Positions 11,950 to 23,580 of a stretch of 64,000 nucleotides of DNA are shown here, piece by piece. A program made the translations under genes and the position numbers. The first letter of the stretch is position 1; each line of letters begins with the position of its first letter. Below the pieces are notes generated by a model. That model saw nothing but the letters and a program-made list of their open reading frames with translations, had not been told where the DNA came from and searched no databases. The stretch is from Hepsetus odoe (Eukaryota > Chordata > Actinopteri > Characiformes > Hepsetidae), in the NCBI GenBank assembly GCA_017165825.1, contig CM029370.1, positions 17,073,013 to 17,137,012 of the forward strand, written 5' to 3'.

Positions 11950-14900
11950 TTAAACGGCATCTTATATGGTATTTTGGATTCTAACCTATTTGAACCCACT
12001 ATGGAAACAATCTCTCAGTATAAAGATTCTCTAGATAAGAGCAACTGCTAAATGCTTTATAGGTAGAAGTTAATGTAAACTTGCACCACGCAGCAGCAAA
12101 ATGAGCTGATCAGCAGTGATTTCTTTTCTTTTAAGGGTAGAGGAACACAGGGGAACAAGGGTTACCATCAGCAATTGGCAGACCTGTGTACCTATTTGGT
12201 ACACGGACCTGATAAAACAGATGTGAAAATTAGAGGCAGGTGCATGTGATAAAGCCATACCTTATAAATAACAAAACATTTTGAATAAATGTCTGCAGCA
12301 ATAGAGTACAAATAACTGAATCTTCATTTGTTCAGCGCCTGGTAAACATCTGGCAGAGTTTTATAGAAATCCTAATCATAGCCATCTGATTCATCCATTC
12401 AGATGCTCCTGAAGGCTTGATCGCTCAAGTGTGTTTAATTACTAGTCTGTAAATAATTATATACCGGTCAATCTGATATTAACAATGACTGTGAAGACTG
12501 TTGCCCTATTTGATATTAGGGATTAGAGTACAAACCTTCAGGTTAATACTTACATAATTAACCTACATTGTGATCTGGATCTTCCTTTTAGTGTTTTCCT
12601 GACCTAACACACTCAGGAAAGGTCTGTTAATTGGGCAGTTTGTTGGAGCGGGTGTGTTAAGAACAGACCAAACAGTATATTAGGCAGAACAAGGGGCTCT
12701 TGAGTGAGTGCCCTTGCCCTGACAACTGATTTTGATTTCAATAAGCATGTTTTAATAAGATGTTTGCTGGCAAGCTGTTTGTTGCTCTAATTTTAAATGA
12801 ATTTCAATTTAATGAAATCTTGTCTGTAACTTATAGTTCTCTGCAGCCAATAGGAATTGTAGAAAGAACCCCACGACCCCATCATTCTTGTCCAGAGCAA
12901 CTTTTTGTCCATCAAGTGTCCTCAGTTTTACCCACTGCGAAATTGTCTCCACATCTGATATATATATGAGTTGTGATTTTCATAGCCCATTAATCTGGAC
13001 GTGATGATCCAAAGCAATTAGTGTAAATGAACAGCAGAAGTAAACAGTTATATCCTGTGTCTTCTCTGGTATGTGCATACTGCATGCATGCGTGACACGC
13101 TTGATTTAGTTGGGCTATATTATCTGTATTTGTGCGCCAAATTCTCACATGTTTTTTTTCCTGATATCTTGGACTGCCTGCTCGGCCACTCATCGCTCAA
13201 CTGCGCAAAGAAAGGGGCTTTCCTTAGAGAGCCATAAAAACTCATTACTTTTTATTAGTCACAATTTTTCATTAAAATGAATTCCTTTCTGCACTGGGAT
13301 TGGGATGGGGGGGGCAATTCACGTATAATGAAAGTGCTTGATTTATTATGTTTTTGGTCATAAGAAGAAACAGCCTAGAGGTGGGAGAATGCAGTAAGAT
13401 CCAGAAACTGACAGGGAAAGAAAAAAAAAGAAAGAAATTTGATCTTGATGAAAAAGCCCCCCTCTGCCCTCTGATGAGCATCTAATGGCTTTCAAGGAAA
13501 AGCCAAAAGCCCTTAGGAGAATGCAAAGGCCTGTCTGTCTGTGACCCCTCAGGAAGATGTTTCTCTACAGATTTTGTGGTCTATCAGACGATAACTGATA
13601 ACCGATAACTTTGTCCATCAAAGCAGGTGTGATGTGATGCTGTCGTGTGCAGCAGGTGGTTAAGGTCATGCAGTGCATTGGTGTGTTTCACTTGCACCCC
13701 CTGACCCGACTTTGTTTTGTCCTCAGCATTCGGGAGATGTTTCCACACAACTGAGTGCACAAGTCATTGCTCACTAAGTGATTCATGGTTTACTCACACA
13801 CACCCACACATAGCACTGAAGCTGATACCAGGTGACTCTGTTTACGCAGGCCTCAGTTCTCAAGCTATTGAGTTGAACCATTTGAAGGCCTTGTTTTATT
13901 TATCTTATTTATTCATATACAGCAGGATAAGTTCAGCCCTATCTTGATTTCTTGACAGCTCCATCAGTTGTAAATCAACTCCATCTTAGCCCATGCAGGT
14001 TTTCACGTCTGTTCCGTGGTGTTCTTGTTCCTCAAATCTAAAATGGCTAAAAGCTTCTTGGCCTTTTGTAAAGCATTTAAGGTTAACTGAATTGTCTAAA
14101 ACAAATCAGAACCACAGAAAGAACCTCATGACCTTCTAATTCCAGCCCTCTGTATGAGCTGGGATTTTCATACCCTGTTCATTTAAACGTGAAGATCCAG
14201 ATAGCATAAATTAAATGCCGAAGAAAGATTAGTCCAATCGTATTCTGATTAATTCCCAAAATTACACCTTAAAATAATAATTTTTTTTTTTTATAAAGCT
14301 GGCTCAGAGGTGGAAATTTGCAGTTTGAAATAATGTAATATGTGTCCTCTAGGAATGCATTAACAGTGAAAAAAATATACAGATTGTCTCCATGCTTGGA
14401 ATTATTGATAGCAAAAAAGAAGAAGGAGCAGCTGTGACCACAGCTCTAAGAACTACTCATGGTTACCAATTACCGAATTGTAGTTCTATAGAATGCTTCT
14501 TACTACCAAAGAACTACAAAAGGCGTTTGGGTCTAGAGAAACAAAATGTGGCCCTCCAGCAGATTTAAGGCCAGTTTTAACATTTTAATTGAAGTGATTT
14601 GTGTTTATTTCGCGCAGTAATTAGCTGATGTAGGAGTGTCTCTGGGGGACTGGCACACATGCAGGTCTGCATACATTGCAGCGATGTGGGAGTAGCATTG
14701 TCCACCTCAGGCTTTGCCATGGCTGGACTGAGTGTACAATGATTAGGGGTTTGTCTGGGGTCATTCAGAAGATCTGAAGTGAGTTTTACTGCAGTGATAC
14801 ACATTTAGAACTGCCTCTTGGCTCTTCCACTGACTAAAAGCTGGAAGGATTAGGAGATGATTCTAATGATACATTTGACATTTTTCTTATGTTCTGTGTG
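11950..14900. other. No gene seen; contains a diverged local duplication
   Basis: No exons or transposons recognised. Two related segments about 1.3 kb apart lie near 12,845-13,020 and 14,105-14,220 (see findings). The rest is plain AT-rich sequence. Confidence 0.45.
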
Positions 14901-14904
14901 CGCA

Positions 14905-14906
<2 letters not shown>

Positions 14907-14938
<32 letters not shown>

Positions 14939-15075
14939 CGTGTGTGTGTGTTTGTCACATTGCATTTTCCATTTGTTAATGTTTATACTCCACTGTTTTT
15001 ACCAGCAAATCATCTCTCTCTGTAGATTCAAAACAAAAGTGTGTGTGTGTGTGTGTGTGTATGTGTGTGTAGGTT
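14907..15075. repeat. Two (GT)n microsatellites
   Basis: GT tracts at 14,907-14,952 and 15,040-15,070, separated by about 85 bp of ordinary sequence. Confidence 0.93.
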
Positions 15076-15199
15076 GCTCTTAAGTGATTTGTAATGATAT
15101 ACTATCCTGTGTGTACAGTGTGTATTTGTACTCATAGTGAGACGTAAGGAACATACTCTCATTAAGTTAAAAGAACTGCCTTCACCCACAAAGTGTACG

Positions 15200-15348
15200 T
15201 TTCAGCACACTCTCACACACAGACACACACACACACACACACACATACACACACACACACAACAAAGACACAAACAGACAAAACACTAACAAAACACAAA
15301 CAGACACAAACACACACTCAGAATGCATAAACTCACTATCTACACAAG

Positions 15349-15396
<48 letters not shown>

Positions 15397-15531
15397 TAGA
15401 CATACACTTACAACACTGATACACGCAGACAGAGAAACACATACCTAGGCAAATCCACACAAACACAGACAGTACACATATACACACACAGACATATATG
15501 CATGTACAATAAACGTACACACCAAACCCAC

Positions 15532-15566
<35 letters not shown>

Positions 15567-15582
15567 CACACACACACAGGGA
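15200..15582. repeat. Cluster of (CA)n microsatellites
   Basis: Three main CA tracts (about 15,220-15,264, 15,350-15,394 and 15,530-15,580) lie within CA-rich degenerate sequence. This gives long artefactual Cys/Val frames on the minus strand. Confidence 0.95.
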
Positions 15583-15955
15583 CACTCAGTGTATAAGCAC
15601 TCTATACACACCATGACCATACACCCTGGTAACAAATACAGACCCAATAAACTCCTTAAGAGAAAAGATAAAGCTTCAAACATGCTGCCATGAAATAACT
15701 TGAATCAAATGTGAAGGGAACTGAAAAAGAGTATTGTACTGTTCCACTGGTGTGGTAATGATGCACATATTGAATCAAGTTAATGCATTGCTTTACTGTT
15801 TCAGAGTGTGTCACAGACGAACTGCTGAATGGCTTGGTGTAATTCAGTCAATCTGCCTAGTATGCTGGACCTACCGTCATTGATTATATTGATGATGAGT
15901 TTTGCCTGGCAGGGCTGTCGTATAATTTCATGTGACGATTGAGCTCCTGAATCAG

Positions 15956-15956
<1 letters not shown>

Positions 15957-16002
<46 letters not shown>
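15957..16002. repeat. (TG)n microsatellite
   Basis: About 22 uninterrupted TG units. Confidence 0.95.
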
Positions 16003-16004
<2 letters not shown>

Positions 16005-16689
16005 TGAGCACGTCATATGGGGTGACACGCATCGCATGGTCTCTGGGGATCAGGAGATGAGATTGTCCAATGAGAGAGACTTTAAAGAAACATGCAATGT
16101 GTCAATCAAGCTGCATCAACACAAACACCCCTCCCCCCTCTGCTTTGCTATTTAAGGGTTAATTAATTTTGGACCAGAAGAAGTTTGTCTTTTTCTGCCT
16201 GCCTCAAATAACCATATGTATTGGTGCTGGGAATTTGAAAAGTGCGCTATGCTCCTGACTTCAACTGAACATATAACATAGTTTATAACATAGTAAAAAC
16301 TGGTAAACGCAGTATGTGCAGTGACAGCGACTGAACAGATGGTGATATAGTAGGTGTGAGTCTGACATTGCATAAACAGTAGGCTAAAGCTAACACAATG
16401 TAATCTGATGCAAACCCCTTACTCTGTTGCTCACAGGCCAATAATTGCAAGTTTGCAACAAGGGCAGGGTTCATTATTAAATGATTTACTGGAAATCTGC
16501 ATAAATGCATGACCAATATGCTTCATATATAGGCAGATGTTGGGGCAAAATGAAAAAAACAAAAAGTAGTAAAATATAGGGTGCAATGTGGCAACAAAAT
16601 AAAAAATAATATGGCTGCTAAAAGAAATTACAACAGCTAGCGGCCATTAAAATCGGACCAGATAAGCACAAATGTAGGCAACTAAATAC

Positions 16690-17135
16690 AGTGGTACCTT
16701 GACTTACGAGAGTCCTAGCTATGTTCTTTGAGATACGAGCTGCCTCTCGGTTGTTTTTTTTGCTTTGAGTCGAGAGCTAAAATTCACCTAAAATTCAATT
16801 ACGAGTCAGCTTCAGAGACCCACCGCCGTACAAACAGACAAATAAACAGACTGCTTGGACCTCCGCTTGGATGTTGCCTGTCTGATCAAAAAGTCAAAAT
16901 CTCATGGCGCTGGGATGGAAAATAAAATAATAAAAGCAACAGTGTGGCTTCATTCTACAGGCGTTAGAAAAAAGAAGTTTTCTTTTAAAAAAAAGCAAAG
17001 ACTATGTTCAGATTACAGCTGCATTTGTCATGTTATGCTGATGGTAAATATACTTTCTGCACTCTGAGCAACTTCTGCGCTTTGAGCAAAATGATGCAAC
17101 TTCATTGTTTTGGAGATATTTTTTTGAGACTCAAA
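16690..17135 (+). mobile_element. Probable mariner-type MITE fragment
   Basis: The left end AGTGGTACCTTGACTTACGA resembles a common fish mariner/Tc1 terminal sequence. It is followed by repeated motifs on the theme GATACGAG / TCGAGAGC. The right boundary is unclear because a SINE follows directly. Confidence 0.4.
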
Positions 17136-17137
17136 GG

Positions 17138-17395
17138 CGAGTGAAGTGAAAGTATTTATTTCTCATTCAGAACACACAGCACAGCACTAAGTGAACCACA
17201 ACAAGATGTATCCTCTGCTTTTCATACATACATTCACACGTGCAGCACTGGGCAGCCATATCCAGCACCGGGAGCAGTGATGGGGATGGTACCTTGCTCA
17301 AAGATACTCCAGAGCAACCTACTGGTCTGGGATTCAAACCCATGACCTTATGTTTCTGGGGCCTAGTCCCTAAACTCTAGGCCACCACTGCCCCA
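17138..17395 (-). mobile_element. tRNA-derived SINE, type A tail
   Basis: On the minus strand: GGGGCAGTGGTGGCCTAGAG, a decayed B box GGTTTGAATCC, the body with TACCATCCCCATCACTGCTC, and a type-A tail ending in CACTTTCACTTCACTTC-like sequence. Old and diverged. Confidence 0.75.
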
Positions 17396-17399
17396 GTTT

Positions 17400-18255
17400 C
17401 CACTTGATTGCAAAATGCGGAATAAAATAATTGCAAAAATGACCAGCTTGAGTGAATCAAAAACAAGCAAAACTGAGTGGAACACAGCTTCTAAAGAGCT
17501 GCTGTTTGGCTTATTTGAATCATCTAACAAGGCTTTCAATCCACAATGCATTTCCACAACTCCTAATTGGAAGTACCTAGCTCTGTCTATGTTAATGCTT
17601 TGTACTTTAGCAATATTATCTACAGCACTGGGTAATGAAAGTTTTATTGCTCACCCTTGACCTTTGAACTCTTAGCACGCTTTTCCTTTAACCCCACCCA
17701 ATGTTGCACATACAATTAACACTCACATACACACATGTGCAGTAGGAGAGCAAATCTCACACCATGTTATATGACCAAAACCCTTAGACCATCACTGCTG
17801 TAACCTTCACACCTGTCAGAATTAGCAAGCACTCCGATATAGTATCACACTATGTTATAAAGCTTTATAGGTGTCTCAGTCAGTGTCAACATCATATATC
17901 CAGGTTGAGTCAAAATGTAAATGAACTACAGACTTGTCAGCTAATAGCCTGAAACCTCAAACGTTACACTTGGAGTCTTTTGGTTTTGTGGTTATTCGCT
18001 TGTATTGATTGCTGTTTGATTGAGGTGTCACAAGATAGTTGTGTGCCTTAGCTACACCACTCCATGGTCATATAATGAAAATACACTTAATGTACTTCCA
18101 CTTATCCACAGCTAAGAATTTGTACTTGCATTGAATCAAGAACATTCAGGGAAAAACATGGCAAATATACAAAGAAGAACCATTCATCAATTACAGGAAC
18201 AGTAAAATCATTAGGAACTATTCCAAGATTGGAGCTATGTTGGTTCTAATCCAGA
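17400..18255. other. No gene seen
   Basis: AT-rich sequence between two SINEs, with only short random frames. Confidence 0.5.
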
Positions 18256-18257
18256 AA

Positions 18258-18325
18258 CAATAGGTTACCCTGAGGTACCCTTGAGCAAGGTACTGTCCCC
18301 AACGATGCTCCGTGGGACCTGTTTC
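18258..18325 (+). mobile_element. SINE body fragment
   Basis: A short piece matching the shared SINE body (AATAGGTTACCCTGAGGTAC, then TTGAGCAAGGTACTGTCCCC) without a head or clear tail. Confidence 0.6.
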
Positions 18326-18989
18326 CTTCTGCTCCACTTGGGTGGATGGGTTATAATTCAGATAAAGTATATTTTGTGGGGCAGTGAGCATTATGCTGTG
18401 GTGTGTTAGCAATAACAGCTAGTCATTGCTGTAGTGCAGAACAAATTCTGGACTTCGGTCAGTTTTGGGTTTTTTTTTGTATCATATTCTTGCATTAAAT
18501 ATGGTAGCATTCAGATGTCTCATCCCCAATATCATCTAATTTGTGCTTTTTTAATCAACATACAATTGTTTAGTCTTATTGCAAGTCAAATAGATTTTCC
18601 TTTAGCAAAGCTGTCAGTACTTTGCACTTCACATTTACAAGACCGAGGCTAAATGCAGACCCTGCTATCTAACATATTCTAGCTCAGAGATAAAGTACAA
18701 TGTGGTTAAACAGAAGTGCAAGAGGTGACGCTTGATTTTACTGCATGTAGTATGCTCTTCACACAGGGAGACACATTGAGCCTGTTGGGGAGTCCACCAC
18801 TGCTAGAGCTTCGCCTTTGTGAGGTGTTAATTTAGTTTAGGAGTGCTCCGATTGTTCCCACCATAATAAGTTCATGTTCCAACTCACATTTATCTCAATT
18901 ATTCTCATGGTTGTCCCTTTCTGTTGTCAGCATGAGATCAAGACTGGCTCCACAAGAATAGGACACTAGCACAGTGTAGATACTTTGCA

Positions 18990-19240
18990 GATGAAAGTGA
19001 AAGTGACAACCCTTGTCATTGTGAAACACAGCACAGCACAACACAATGAAATTAAACCTCTGTGTTTCAGCCATACATACACCATGCAGCAGGGGGCAGC
19101 TATCGAAGCACCCAGGGAGCAGTGATGGGGACAGTACCTTGCTCAAGGGTACCTCAGGGCAACCTACTGGTGAGGGAATCGAACCCACAATCTTTCTATT
19201 CAGGGCCAACTCCCTATCCACTAGGCCACCGCTGCTGATG
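18990..19240 (-). mobile_element. tRNA-derived SINE, type A tail
   Basis: Nearly complete minus-strand copy: GCAGCGGTGGCCTAGTGGAT head, GGGTTCGATTCCC B box, body, and type-A tail through TTGTCATTGTGAAACACAGC (as read on plus). Confidence 0.82.
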
Positions 19241-19328
19241 GTTTACTTGTCACTAAATTACATTGAATTAAGCATAAGTATACATTACATTACTTAAACA
19301 TCACATTCACTTTAACAACACAACCACT

Positions 19329-19640
19329 GGGGATGCACAAGCCAGTGTATTTCTTCATGCTGGTCTCAAGCCTGGATAAATGGGGAGGATTACATCAGGA
19401 AGGAATTTGTCAATAGAGGGACATTATTACAGATTCCCATACTGCATTGGTCGAGGTCTGGCTTAACAACAACTGCCACCAGTATTGTTAGCCAACAGGG
19501 TGCTGATTATGGTTGGTCAAAAGAGAAGAAGAAGAGGAGGAGGAAGGCATGTTCTGAGGCAGGAGGAGAGAAGAATAAGTAGGAGAGTGGAAGTGATGGT
19601 AGGAACTAATGTTGGCAGTATTCCCACTGACTAGGCTGCC
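19329..19640 (+). mobile_element. 5' fragment of an RTE-type LINE
   Basis: GGGATGCACAAGCCAGTGTA and AAATGGGGAGGATTACATCA match the 5' region of the 1,113-4,003 LINE. The match continues to the start of the endonuclease frame (N-V-G-S-I-P, near 19,605) and then stops. A 5'-only piece must come from later deletion, because target-primed insertion leaves 3' ends. Confidence 0.65.
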
Positions 19641-19685
19641 AACCACCAAAAAGGTTTGTTCAGGAGCAAAAGCATACCCCACTAG

Positions 19686-19948
19686 ACCAGTGGGGCAGCG
19701 TCTGCTAGTGGTTAGGGAGTTGGCCCCAGGATCGAAAGGTCCGAATGGGTTAGAATGGGTTTGAATCCCTGACCAGTAGTTCGCTCTGCGGTACCCTTGG
19801 GCAAGGTACCATCCCCATCACCACTCCCTGGGTGCTTTCAATTGCTGCCCCCTGCTGCATGTGTGTGTGGAGGTAAAATGCAGAGCTTCAATTTCATTGT
19901 GTCTTACTGTGTTTCACAATGACAGGAACAGTCACTTTCACTTTCATT
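19686..19948 (+). mobile_element. tRNA-derived SINE, type A tail
   Basis: A diverged head (GGGGCAGCGTCTGCTAGTGG), B-box-like GGTTTGAATCC, body with GTACCCTTGGGCAAGGTACC, and a good type-A tail ending CACAATGACAGGAACAGTCA. It begins within about 50 bp of the end of the LINE fragment. Confidence 0.78.
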
Positions 19949-20227
19949 TGAAATAGACTCGCTTTCACATTCTTCTTTAGTTTCTGACCAAATGGGCTGA
20001 ATAATATTGTCTTACAAACAGTATACAATGCACTCTTGTGTTGCTCAGTCAAATATGTGGAAAAGTAGAAAATAATGAAGATTAATAGTGAGCTCTTACT
20101 TAGCACCTTGTACATGTACTGGATGATACGGTATCTGTGATAAAGTATTCACAAACAATCATTTGGGTAGAAAGCTTCTTAAATAAGCAGATTGTGCCAT
20201 TAGACAGATTGTCTTTTGAAGACTTTA

Positions 20228-20532
20228 AAAACGATAATCATGATAATGATGAGAATGAGGAGGATGAAGATCTGATTATTATGCTGATGATGAGGATAAT
20301 ATGATCATGAGAATAATGAAGAGGAAGATGATGATGTGATGATGATGAGAATAAGGATGATGAAGAAGATGATTAGGATGATGATGAAGATAATGACGAA
20401 GAGGGTGATGACAATGATGAGGAAGAGGATGATGGTGATAAAAAATGATGATCATGATAATTGGGATAGTGGTTGTGATGAGGGCGATGGTGATGAAGAT
20501 GACGATGATCATGATGATGATGATGATGTTCA
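20228..20532. repeat. Imperfect (GAT/ATG)n trinucleotide array
   Basis: About 300 bp of GAT/GAA-type triplets with many substitutions. Both strands give artefactual Asp/Met or Ile/His frames. I do not call a protein. Confidence 0.9.
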
Positions 20533-20639
20533 TGCAGTGGCAACAATCTGCTTGCAAAAAGAGAATTGCAGAACAGACATTAAAGTTTGTTGTGACATTA
20601 GGAAGAAGAAGGGGAGGAATATACACCAAAAGAAAAGAG

Positions 20640-20824
20640 TGAGAGAGAGCTAAGTGTGAAGGAGAAGTGGGGGAGGGAGTGAGAGGAAGAAGAGAAGGAG
20701 AAGGGGAGGAAGTGGAAGGGCACTTCCAACAGTAAGACGAGCCATAAGCCGTGTGTGAGATTTACTGCTGGACGTGTGGAATGCGTCTCACATTTGGAGA
20801 ACGAAAGTAGAGGCAGAAATTAAG

Positions 20825-20891
<67 letters not shown>

Positions 20892-20915
20892 TGAGTGAGT
20901 GAGTGAGTGTGCACC
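20640..20915. repeat. Purine-rich tract plus (GT)n(GAGT)n
   Basis: GA/GGA-rich sequence (20,640-20,715), then an uninterrupted GT tract (20,827-20,889) passing into five GAGT units. Confidence 0.9.
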
Positions 20916-21000
20916 TACATATGTTGTATATGTGTCTGTAAAAGGTGTTGACTTCTAAGTGCAGATTTTTTATCATCCTCTTTGAAATAACACAACACGC

Positions 21001-21002
21001 AG

Positions 21003-21055
<53 letters not shown>

Positions 21056-21056
21056 A
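21001..21056. repeat. (CA)n(TA)n(CA)n compound repeat
   Basis: CA units flank a short TA core in a symmetrical arrangement. A further short CA tract lies at 21,148-21,166. Confidence 0.9.
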
Positions 21057-21643
21057 AGGCAAACACACATCAAAATCAGCCAGGAAGAAGGCAGGCGACA
21101 ACCATGTAGAGCATCTCAGGAATCTAAATACTGCGCCAGTTATACAGACACACACACACACACACACTGCAATCTTAGATTTGGGGTTCTGAGAAGAGCT
21201 GTTACAGAAATGGAATTGCCACCCATGTCCCTCATAAACACAGTGAATTCTGGGAAAATATGAGCAAGGCGGCTGCTTGGGTAGGGGGGGGGGGGCATTT
21301 GTAATTACTTATTAATCTGCTCTGAGCTTTTTACTGAAAGGCTTTATGAACAGACACCCCAAGCTCCATGTTTAGGCCATCTGAAAATGTCCTGCCTAGT
21401 CAAAGATGGAAACGTCTGCACATGTCTTTTCTGCAGAAATTCAGACAATGAAGATGGCTATCATGCCCACCAACCACACAACCCTTTTTTAATTATCTCG
21501 CCCCTCTCTGTCTGTCTCCTCAATCCATCTCTCTTTCTTTCTCTATTTCTCTCTCTCTCTCGCCTTCTTGGCAAATCACAGGGTATCAGCTGATAGGATT
21601 TGATGTTCTACGAAGTCTATTTAAAAGTGCTTATATAGATCTC

Positions 21644-21648
21644 ATCTC

Positions 21649-21700
<52 letters not shown>
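21644..21700. repeat. (TC)n microsatellite
   Basis: About 25 TC units, with TC-rich sequence also 100 bp upstream. Confidence 0.95.
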
Positions 21701-21701
<1 letters not shown>

Positions 21702-21944
21702 TGTTCTAGAAGTAAATCAGCATTAATTGTTGCTCACTAGATCTAATGCCACTTAAACTCATTATCCTTAGTATGATTAAGCACAATTATAAGTTCCAAA
21801 TTTCTAAATATAAATAACACACTCAGATATCTGACTTAGAAGTGACTCCTAAAGGAGTACTGCTTTAATATCCCTGCGCAGCACAGGGCAAAGTGAAGTG
21901 GCCACATCAACTGGTGCATCAACTACATCATAACTGGAGTTCAA

Positions 21945-22120
21945 CCCAGCTCACACAGGGCAAAGGACGGGGGACACACCCTGGACAGGTCGCCAGCCCA
22001 TCACAGGGAGGAGCGTGACGGAGACGGCACCTTGCTCAAGGGCCACCTATTGGGAAGGGGTTCAAACCCCCGATCCTCCGATCATGTGGCCAAAGCCCTT
22101 ACCACTAGGCCACCGCTGTA
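21945..22120 (-). mobile_element. tRNA-derived SINE, type B tail, 3'-truncated
   Basis: Minus-strand copy with a clear head (GCGGTGGCCTAGTGGTAAGG, B box GGTTTGAACCC), a deletion in the body, and the type-B tail. The tail stops near GCTGGGTTGAACTCCAG and lacks the last 50 bp. Confidence 0.78.
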
Positions 22121-22221
22121 TGAGGCTGCAGAAAAGTATTATTTAAAACCCCCTACACTTCTATAGGAAAAAAGTAAAAAGTAAGTCATTCATAAGTGCT
22201 GAATTGGGTCATGGGACTAGT

Positions 22222-22331
22222 TCATTCATTTCCTGCCGCTTGTCCCAAGCAGTGTTGCAGGGGAGTGCTGGAGTCCATCCCAGCTCACACAGAGCGAAGG
22301 ACGGGGGACACACCCTAGACAGGTCGCCAGC
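22222..22331 (-). mobile_element. Headless type-B SINE tail with perfect 14-bp target duplication
   Basis: On the minus strand the insert starts at CTGGCGACCTGTCTAGGGTG and ends at the GGCAGGAAATGAATGAA tail. GTCATGGGACTAGT is present immediately before (22,208-22,221) and after (22,332-22,345), identical over 14 bp. This marks the exact limits of a 110-bp insertion without a tRNA head. Confidence 0.88.
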
Positions 22332-22345
22332 GTCATGGGACTAGT

Positions 22346-23420
22346 GATGTTGATTATTCCAATTCTATTGAGTTCTATTGAGGTCCGGGTTGGGCAAACA
22401 CTTGTTTTTCACTGACTTGAATTTAAGGAACAGTCTATATGTTGTCAACATATTTTGATTATTTTTTTCTGATTTTTGAGGGGAATATTTTTTTATCCAA
22501 TTAGCCATCAGTTGGTTTTCCCCAAATCACACAATGCTAGCAAGCAGGGGGAAAATGCTAGCAGGTTCTTCTAGTGAATTACTTGCCATTATTGGCTAGT
22601 ATGAGTGCAACCCATTCAGTGAGAGCAAGGCCAATTATGCCCTGTTGGACTCCCAGACAGAATAGAAAAAAGTAGAAAAAAGAAAAAGAAAAAGATAGAA
22701 AAAAGTCCTCAAGTCTTGAATTTAGTCACTTTGTTAGTTCACAAATACAATTCTTATCATTGGGTCTATCTGAAAAAGTAAAGATCTGATGTTTTGCATG
22801 TTTCCAAATCTTTCAAAACAGGTTCTACAAAGCTTGTAATAACATTTTTTACAGTTGTTTAAAAAAAAAAATGGGAGTAAATGTTTTACTGTAACAGACT
22901 GCAAAATAAAGACACAAGGTGTCTAGATAAAGACATTCCAGCCACTCAGTATTCAGCATCAGCAGTAAACCAGTCACCAGCTTGATCATCCATAACCATC
23001 TGCACCTGTTTCTTCACTGCTTCACATATTAAATAAGATGACTTTGTCCTGCTTGAATGACTCATATGTTTGGACTGACTCTTTAGAAACAAAATATGAA
23101 GATATGGCTCAGGACAGGAAGGAATTAGCACACTTGCATTCCTATGGATGTCTGGCAGAATTAGGCATCTGGATGGTACAAAAGACTAAAGTACTTTGCT
23201 GCCAAGAAAGATTTGAGAATCCACCCAAAATATATTTGCCAGTCATGCAGCGTTCATATTCACCATCTTCAAACCACCGTAGGCACCAGCTACTATGTAA
23301 ATTCTATTATAATGCAAGGGTGTGACTAATGATTGCGTTACATACAATGCAAAGAATGCCATGTGATTTTGAAATTGTAACATTACAGGGGAAGTATTTT
23401 GTCCATGTTATTCCAAATAA
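22346..23420. other. No gene seen
   Basis: AT-rich sequence. One 95-codon plus frame at 23,038-23,325 has ordinary composition but no recognisable motif, splice context or partner exon, so I do not call it a gene. Confidence 0.45.
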
Positions 23421-23424
23421 TTTA

Positions 23425-23580
23425 GCTACTTTAGTCTAGTGGTAGCATACTTGTCTAAGGACCTATGGATGGAGGTTGCAGGTTCAAATCCCATCTCTAA
23501 CACTACCACCATTGGGTTCCTAAGCAAGATCCTAAATTAGGACACGGAAGCCACTTTGGATGAGAGCTAAATGCCGCAAA
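23425..23580 (+). mobile_element. tRNA-derived SINE, family C
   Basis: A box TAGTCTAGTGG and B box GGTTCAAATCC (23,481-23,491) with a tail ending TGGATGAGAGCTAAATGCCG, the GCT-AAAT signature of a common teleost SINE tail. A diverged copy, distinct from types A and B. Confidence 0.7.

Noticed and set aside
15182..15577. 131-codon Cys/Val-rich frame
   Set aside because: A translation of CA/GT microsatellites.
15200..15582. Regularly spaced repeats that might suggest an array
   Set aside because: Plain CA microsatellites with variable spacing; nothing like a CRISPR array, and the DNA is vertebrate.
20336..20653. 105-codon Asp/Met-rich frame
   Set aside because: A translation of an imperfect GAT repeat, open on both strands.
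23038..23325. 95-codon plus-strand frame in the gene desert
   Set aside because: Reasonable composition but no motif, partner exon or promoter; expected length by chance in 64 kb.
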